From Catellatospora sp. TT07R-123 (GTDB lineage Bacteria; Actinomycetota; Actinomycetes; Mycobacteriales; Micromonosporaceae), in the NCBI RefSeq assembly GCF_018327705.1, contig NZ_BNEM01000001.1:2356001-2420000 (forward strand): a DNA stretch of 64,000 nt. The letters are read 5' to 3'. The position numbers were made by a program, and so were the translations under genes. The notes under the pieces were generated by a model that searched no databases, had not been told where the DNA came from, and saw only the letters and a list, made by a program, of their open reading frames with translations. This document shows positions 60,325-64,000 of this stretch, one piece after another. How positions within the stretch are numbered: position 1 is the first letter of the stretch; each line of letters opens with the position of its first letter.

Positions 60325-60987
60325 ATGACCGAATCGCGCGCCGTGTTCGACCGGATCGGGGCGACCTACAGCGAGGCGTTCGCCGACAAGCCGGGGCAGC
60401 TCGCGGCCGGGCAGTGGCTGCTGGACCGGCTCGCCGGGCGGCACTACCCGCTGGTACTGGACCTGGGCTGCGGCACCGGCACCCCGACGGCCCGCCAGCT
60501 CATCGACGGCGGCTGCCATGTGGTCGGCATCGACACCTCACCGGTGATGCTGGAGCTGGCCCGGCACACCGTCCCCGAGGCGATCTTCGTGGAGCGGGAC
60601 CTGTTCGACCTGGACGGGCTGCACCCGACCCAGCAGCGGTTCGACGGGGTGGCCGCGTTCTTCTCGCTGCTCATGCTGCCGCGCTCCGACGTCGAACGGG
60701 CCCTGGAGGACGTCCGGCACGTGCTGGCGGCAGACGGGGCGTTCGTGCTCGGGATGGTCGAGGGCGACAGCGACCACCTGGAACGGGACTTCCTGGGCGT
60801 CAAGGTGCCGCTGACGGCGTACTCGCGCGACGCGCTGCGGGAGCTGCTCCAGCGGCACGGCTTCCGGGTGGAGGACCTGCGGGTGGAGGACTGGACGCCG
60901 AACGCCGAGGCGGGTTCCCGCCTCGGCGTCGACTTGCCTGGTGTGCAGGCGCAGACCCATCTCTACGCCTGCTGCACCGTCGTCTGA
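60325..60987 (+). CDS. Class I SAM-dependent methyltransferase
   Basis: The 220-aa protein starts at ATG 60325 behind GGGGG. SAM-binding motif I is VLDLGCGTGTPTARQL, with acidic motif VVGIDTSPVMLELAR and the later FDGVAAFFSLLMLP and VLAADGAFVLGMVEG. These fit a small-molecule methyltransferase of the UbiE/Methyltransf_25 type. The substrate is unknown. The gene lies alone between the polymerase gene and the ngcG-like gene with which it converges (4-bp gap). Confidence 0.88.
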   Translation: MTESRAVFDRIGATYSEAFADKPGQLAAGQWLLDRLAGRHYPLVLDLGCGTGTPTARQLIDGGCHVVGIDTSPVMLELARHTVPEAIFVERDLFDLDGLHPTQQRFDGVAAFFSLLMLPRSDVERALEDVRHVLAADGAFVLGMVEGDSDHLERDFLGVKVPLTAYSRDALRELLQRHGFRVEDLRVEDWTPNAEAGSRLGVDLPGVQAQTHLYACCTVV

Positions 60988-60991
60988 AGTG

Positions 60992-61858
60992 CTACTTCAC
61001 CGCACCGGCGGTGAGGCCGCTCTGGATCTGCCGCTGGAAGATCGCGTACACGATGACCATCGGGATGATCGCGATGCTCAGCGCCGCGAACAGGGCCGGC
61101 CAGTCGGCCTGGTAGCCGGCGGACGTGGAGATGTCGGCGATGCCCTGGGTGAGCAGCCACTTCTCCTTGCCCTCCTGGCCGCCGGGCAGCAGCGACACGG
61201 GCAGGACGTACTGGTTCCACTGGCCGATGATGTTGAAGATCGTGATGCTCACCAGACCGGGCTTGGCCATGGGGACCATGACCTGGAAGAACAGCCTGCT
61301 GTGCGAGGCACCGTCGATCATCGCGGCCTCGGCCACGGCGTTGGGCAGCGTCTTGAAGAACGCGGTCAGGAAGAACACCGTGAACGGCAGCGAGTACGCG
61401 ATGTAGACCAGGATGAGGCCGAGGTGCGTCCCGAGCAGGCCCAGCTGGTCCACCACGAGGTAGAGCGGGGTCAGGGTGAGGAACACCGGGAACGCCAGGC
61501 CCGCGATGAACAGGAAGTAGATGATCCGGTTGCCGATGAAGTCGTACCGGGCCAGCACGTACGCCGCCATCGCGCCGAGCAGCATGGTGCCCGCGGTGGA
61601 GAAGACCACCACGATCACGCTGTTCAGGAAGTAGCGGCCGATGTGCGCCTCGTTCCAGGCGCGGACGAACGAGCCGAAGTCCCAGTTGCTCGGCAGCGCG
61701 AACGGGTTGCCGACGAAGATCTCGGTGTTGCTCTTGAACGCCGCGAGGAACGTGAAGATCAGCGGGTAGATGATCAGGATCGCCCACACGAACAGCGCGA
61801 CGTGCGAGAGCTTGTTCAGGAGGCCGAAGCTGCTCTGCTTCTCGGTCTTGGTTGCCAC
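60992..61858 (-). CDS. ngcG: Carbohydrate ABC transporter permease (MalG/NgcG type)
   Basis: The 288-aa inner membrane permease has 6 TM helices. The EAA loop that contacts the ATPase reads AEAAMIDGASHSRLFFQVMV with PMAKPGL. It is the third gene of an operon after the binding protein and the first permease, 11 bp downstream of the latter. The ngc assignment follows from the binding protein's resemblance to NgcE. No ATPase gene is present; many actinobacterial sugar importers share the MsiK ATPase. Confidence 0.85.
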   Translation of the reverse strand: MATKTEKQSSFGLLNKLSHVALFVWAILIIYPLIFTFLAAFKSNTEIFVGNPFALPSNWDFGSFVRAWNEAHIGRYFLNSVIVVVFSTAGTMLLGAMAAYVLARYDFIGNRIIYFLFIAGLAFPVFLTLTPLYLVVDQLGLLGTHLGLILVYIAYSLPFTVFFLTAFFKTLPNAVAEAAMIDGASHSRLFFQVMVPMAKPGLVSITIFNIIGQWNQYVLPVSLLPGGQEGKEKWLLTQGIADISTSAGYQADWPALFAALSIAIIPMVIVYAIFQRQIQSGLTAGAVK

Positions 61859-61869
61859 GGCTACCCCGC

Positions 61870-62775
61870 TCAGTGCTCGATCGCGTCGCGCTTGCCGCCC
61901 CGCAGGGACAGCACCGCGAAGATGATGGTGAAGACCGCCAGCGCCACGCCCAGCGCCGACGCGTAGCCGTACTGCGACTTCAGGATGCCGGCCTGGTAGA
62001 TCTGGACCGGCAGCACCGTGGTGGCGCCGTCCGGACCGCCCTGGTCGATGGAGAGCACCATGACCAGCGCGAACGCGTCCATGGCGAGGATGCCGAGGTA
62101 GACCCAGGCGACCTTGACCGTCTCCTTGAGCATCGGGATGGTGACCCGGAAGAAGATGGTGACCCGGCTGGCGCCGTCCATCACCGCCGCCTCGTAGATC
62201 TCACCCGGGATGCTGGACATGCCCGCGGCGAACAGCACGACGTAGAAGCCGACCGCCTGCCACACCAGCACGCCGAGGATCGCCCACAGGCCGTAGTCGG
62301 CCATCCAGTACACGTCCTTCACGCCGAAGACGTGCAGGAGGCGGTTCAGGATGCCCGAGCCGTCGGGCGCGTACACCCGGCCGAAGATGACACCGACGAT
62401 GACCACGGCCAGGACCTGGGGGAGGAAGAACACCACGCGGTAGAACTTCGACCCCCAGACCCCGGTCATGACGCCGCCCCGGGTGCCCCCGCCCATGTTC
62501 AACAGGAACGCGAAGAACAGGGCGAGGGCGATCGTGATCACCGGCAGGGTGACCAGCAGGAAGATGTGGTGCTTCGCCGCCAGCCATACCTTGTCGTCCG
62601 CCAGCAGCTTGCTGAAGTTGTCCAGCCCGACGAAGTCGCGCTTGGGGGACAGACCACTCCAGTTCATGGTGGACACCTGTGCCGCGCCGAAGATCGGCCA
62701 CAGCACGAACACGCTGTACAGCACTACTGGAGCGAGCAGAAACCCGATGACGAACGGGTACTTACCTTGCCGCAT
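61870..62775 (-). CDS. ngcF: Carbohydrate ABC transporter permease (MalF/NgcF type)
   Basis: The 301-aa permease has about 6 TM helices. The N-terminal MRQGKYPFVIGFLLAPVVLYSVFVLWP is a typical MalF start, and the EAA loop is YEAAVMDGASRVTIFFRVTI with PMLKETV. It sits between the binding protein and the second permease on the minus strand. Transport of GlcNAc or chitobiose is inferred from the neighbour, not from this protein. Confidence 0.85.
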   Translation of the reverse strand: MRQGKYPFVIGFLLAPVVLYSVFVLWPIFGAAQVSTMNWSGLSPKRDFVGLDNFSKLLADDKVWLAAKHHIFLLVTLPVITIALALFFAFLLNMGGGTRGGVMTGVWGSKFYRVVFFLPQVLAVVIVGVIFGRVYAPDGSGILNRLLHVFGVKDVYWMADYGLWAILGVLVWQAVGFYVVLFAAGMSSIPGEIYEAAVMDGASRVTIFFRVTIPMLKETVKVAWVYLGILAMDAFALVMVLSIDQGGPDGATTVLPVQIYQAGILKSQYGYASALGVALAVFTIIFAVLSLRGGKRDAIEH

Positions 62776-62809
62776 GATCGTATGACTCCCGGTCTAACGG
62801 AGGCTCAGG

Positions 62810-64000
62810 TCAGCGCGAGAACTTCGGGATCGAAGAGTCGGCCTTGATCTTGTCAGCCGCAGCCTGGATGCGGGTGACGAACTTGTCGGCGTCGCCGCCC
62901 TGGAACATCAGCTCGTTGGTGGCCGAGCGGGCCTCCAGGTCGAGGTCCTTGTACCAGGCGTCGAAGCGGAAGTTGAAGTTGTTCGCACCGGCCGCGGTCA
63001 GCACCGTGTTCGCCGAGGACAGACCGGGCGAGAGGGTCAGACCCTCGGCCGCGCCCTGGACGACCGTCAGCGACTTGGTCAGCTCGGTGAAGCCCTTCGC
63101 GCCCGCCTTCGACAGCATGTGGCGCAGGTACTCCTTGCCGCCCTGCGGGTGCTTGCCCTTGGACGCGGCGAAGTACATCTCGCCCGCGGCGGCGTACAGG
63201 CCGGTGGCCGGCAGCTTGTCCGCGGCGGTGACCGACGGCAGGGCCGCGACCTGGTAGTTGAAGCCGGCCGGGGTGTCCTTGGACTGCTCGTTCTCCAGCC
63301 AGGAACCCGACGGGTAGAAGCCCACCTTGTACTGGTTCTGCAGCAGCTGAACCTCGGTGTGCTTCAGGCCCAGGTGCGCCTTGTCGCCGTACTTGGCGGC
63401 GAACTCGCCCCACGCCTTGGCGGCCTGCTTGACGGCGTCGTTCGTCCACGCGCCCGGCTCAAGGTTGTCGATCGCCTTGAGCACGTCCGGGCCACCGATC
63501 TTGGCGGCGCTGGTCAGGATGACCGTGTACATGTAGTAGGCCGCGTTGGCACCCGCGTACGAGAACGGGGTGATGCCCTTGGCCTTCATCTTGCCGGCCA
63601 GCGTGTCGAACTCGGCCCAGGTGGTCGGGGCGGTCCAGCCGTTGTCCTGGAACAGCTTGCCCGAGTACCACAGACCGAACACGGTGTAGGCGTAGTTCAG
63701 CACGTACGGCTTGCCGTTGTACGTGCCGGCCTCGACGGTGCCGGGGACCAGCGTGTCCTTGACCGTCTTGCCCGCGATGTCCAGCGACGCCGCGGCGAAC
63801 AGGTCGGTCAGGTCGGCGACCTGGCCGGCGCCCACGAGCGCGCCCATGTCCATCAGCTTCGAGCCGGCGTTGTTGACCATGTCCGGCGGGGTGTTGCTGG
63901 CGAAGCGCGGCTGCAGGGTGGTCGAGACCTCCTGCGTCGAAGAGAACGTGATCTTCGAGTTCGGCCACTTCGCCTGGTACGACGGCACGTGCACGTCGGT
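62810..64000 (-). CDS. ngcE: Sugar-binding protein of an ABC importer, NgcE-like (5' partial)
   Basis: The gene enters from the window edge and its start, signal peptide and lipobox are outside. About 396 residues are visible. Content matches the NgcE pattern as I recall it: TLQPRFASNTPPDMVNNAG, LMDMGALVGAGQVADLTDL, KDTLVPGTVEAGTYNGKPY, AYTVFGLWYSGKLFQDNGW and PSGSWLENEQ. NgcE binds N-acetylglucosamine and N,N'-diacetylchitobiose outside the cell and delivers them to NgcFG. The symbol rests on this remembered similarity, so it is tentative. Two permease genes follow. A DasR-type operator could not be sought because the promoter is off-window. Confidence 0.75.
   Translation of the reverse strand, partial: TDVHVPSYQAKWPNSKITFSSTQEVSTTLQPRFASNTPPDMVNNAGSKLMDMGALVGAGQVADLTDLFAAASLDIAGKTVKDTLVPGTVEAGTYNGKPYVLNYAYTVFGLWYSGKLFQDNGWTAPTTWAEFDTLAGKMKAKGITPFSYAGANAAYYMYTVILTSAAKIGGPDVLKAIDNLEPGAWTNDAVKQAAKAWGEFAAKYGDKAHLGLKHTEVQLLQNQYKVGFYPSGSWLENEQSKDTPAGFNYQVAALPSVTAADKLPATGLYAAAGEMYFAASKGKHPQGGKEYLRHMLSKAGAKGFTELTKSLTVVQGAAEGLTLSPGLSSANTVLTAAGANNFNFRFDAWYKDLDLEARSATNELMFQGGDADKFVTRIQAAADKIKADSSIPKFSR

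Noticed and set aside
1-64000. tRNA, rRNA, tmRNA and CRISPR arrays
   Set aside because: Reading both strands by eye showed no T-loop motifs with a paired acceptor arm, no rRNA-like sequence and no regular repeat-spacer array. A covariance scan would be decisive.

Overview
The window is very GC-rich bacterial chromosome with frequent GTG starts and strong third-position GC bias. The gene content points to a mycelial actinomycete, most likely Micromonosporaceae (an Actinoplanes/Micromonospora/Catellatospora-like genus). The supporting genes are a 10-methyl fatty acid (tms-type) pair, an incomplete conservon, an NgcEFG-type sugar transporter, a type-VII-secretion-type effector pair, a tandem-Trp leader before a fused anthranilate synthase, and a ZTP riboswitch before glyA. 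The genus is inference; no rRNA or tRNA gene was recognised.

Layout. 0-6.6 kb: an SDR-like protein with a Cys4 motif, a phosphopantetheinyl transferase overlapping a lipoprotein alpha/beta hydrolase, a secreted PQQ-type sugar dehydrogenase and a DUF1254 protein. 6.5-8.5 kb: an IS30-family element inside a palindromic repeat, then a minimal GntR regulator with operator-like palindromes. 8.5-20.5 kb: the tms-like operon, an adenylate kinase paralogue, NDH-2, an EF-hand protein, a LigD-type ligase, a secreted M43 metalloprotease, a GH18 chitinase and a NodB-GT2 fusion. 20.7-25 kb: an ECF sigma factor with its likely membrane partner, and a second PQQ-type dehydrogenase carrying four crystallin-like repeats. 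25-42 kb: mostly housekeeping genes (glyA, GH15, hrpB, M1 peptidase, PadR pair, NAD kinase, GNAT, CorA, YjbR, band-7). 42.3-43.6 kb: repeats and a second IS30-family element. 43.7-54 kb: a class A PBP, a PIG-V-like mannosyltransferase, a Ser/Thr kinase, a CvnA/CvnB pair and the attenuated trpEG-type gene. 54-64 kb: an EspC-like protein translationally coupled to a WXG/RTX/zincin protein, a YdjM-like protein, a PolA-like polymerase, a methyltransferase, and the ngcEFG-like transporter, cut at the window end.

How parts fit together. Chitin and GlcNAc use is represented by the GH18 enzyme and the ngcEFG-like importer. Envelope functions include tms lipid methylation, the PBP, a mannosyltransferase and NodB-GT2. 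Most convergent gene pairs are separated by strong hairpins. At least three families of palindromic repeats occur between genes, and each IS30-family copy sits in the loop of one of them. The most unusual locus is the 54.99-57.36 kb pair, which looks like a type VII secretion polymorphic effector whose RTX repeats join the N-terminal region to an HExxH metallopeptidase domain.
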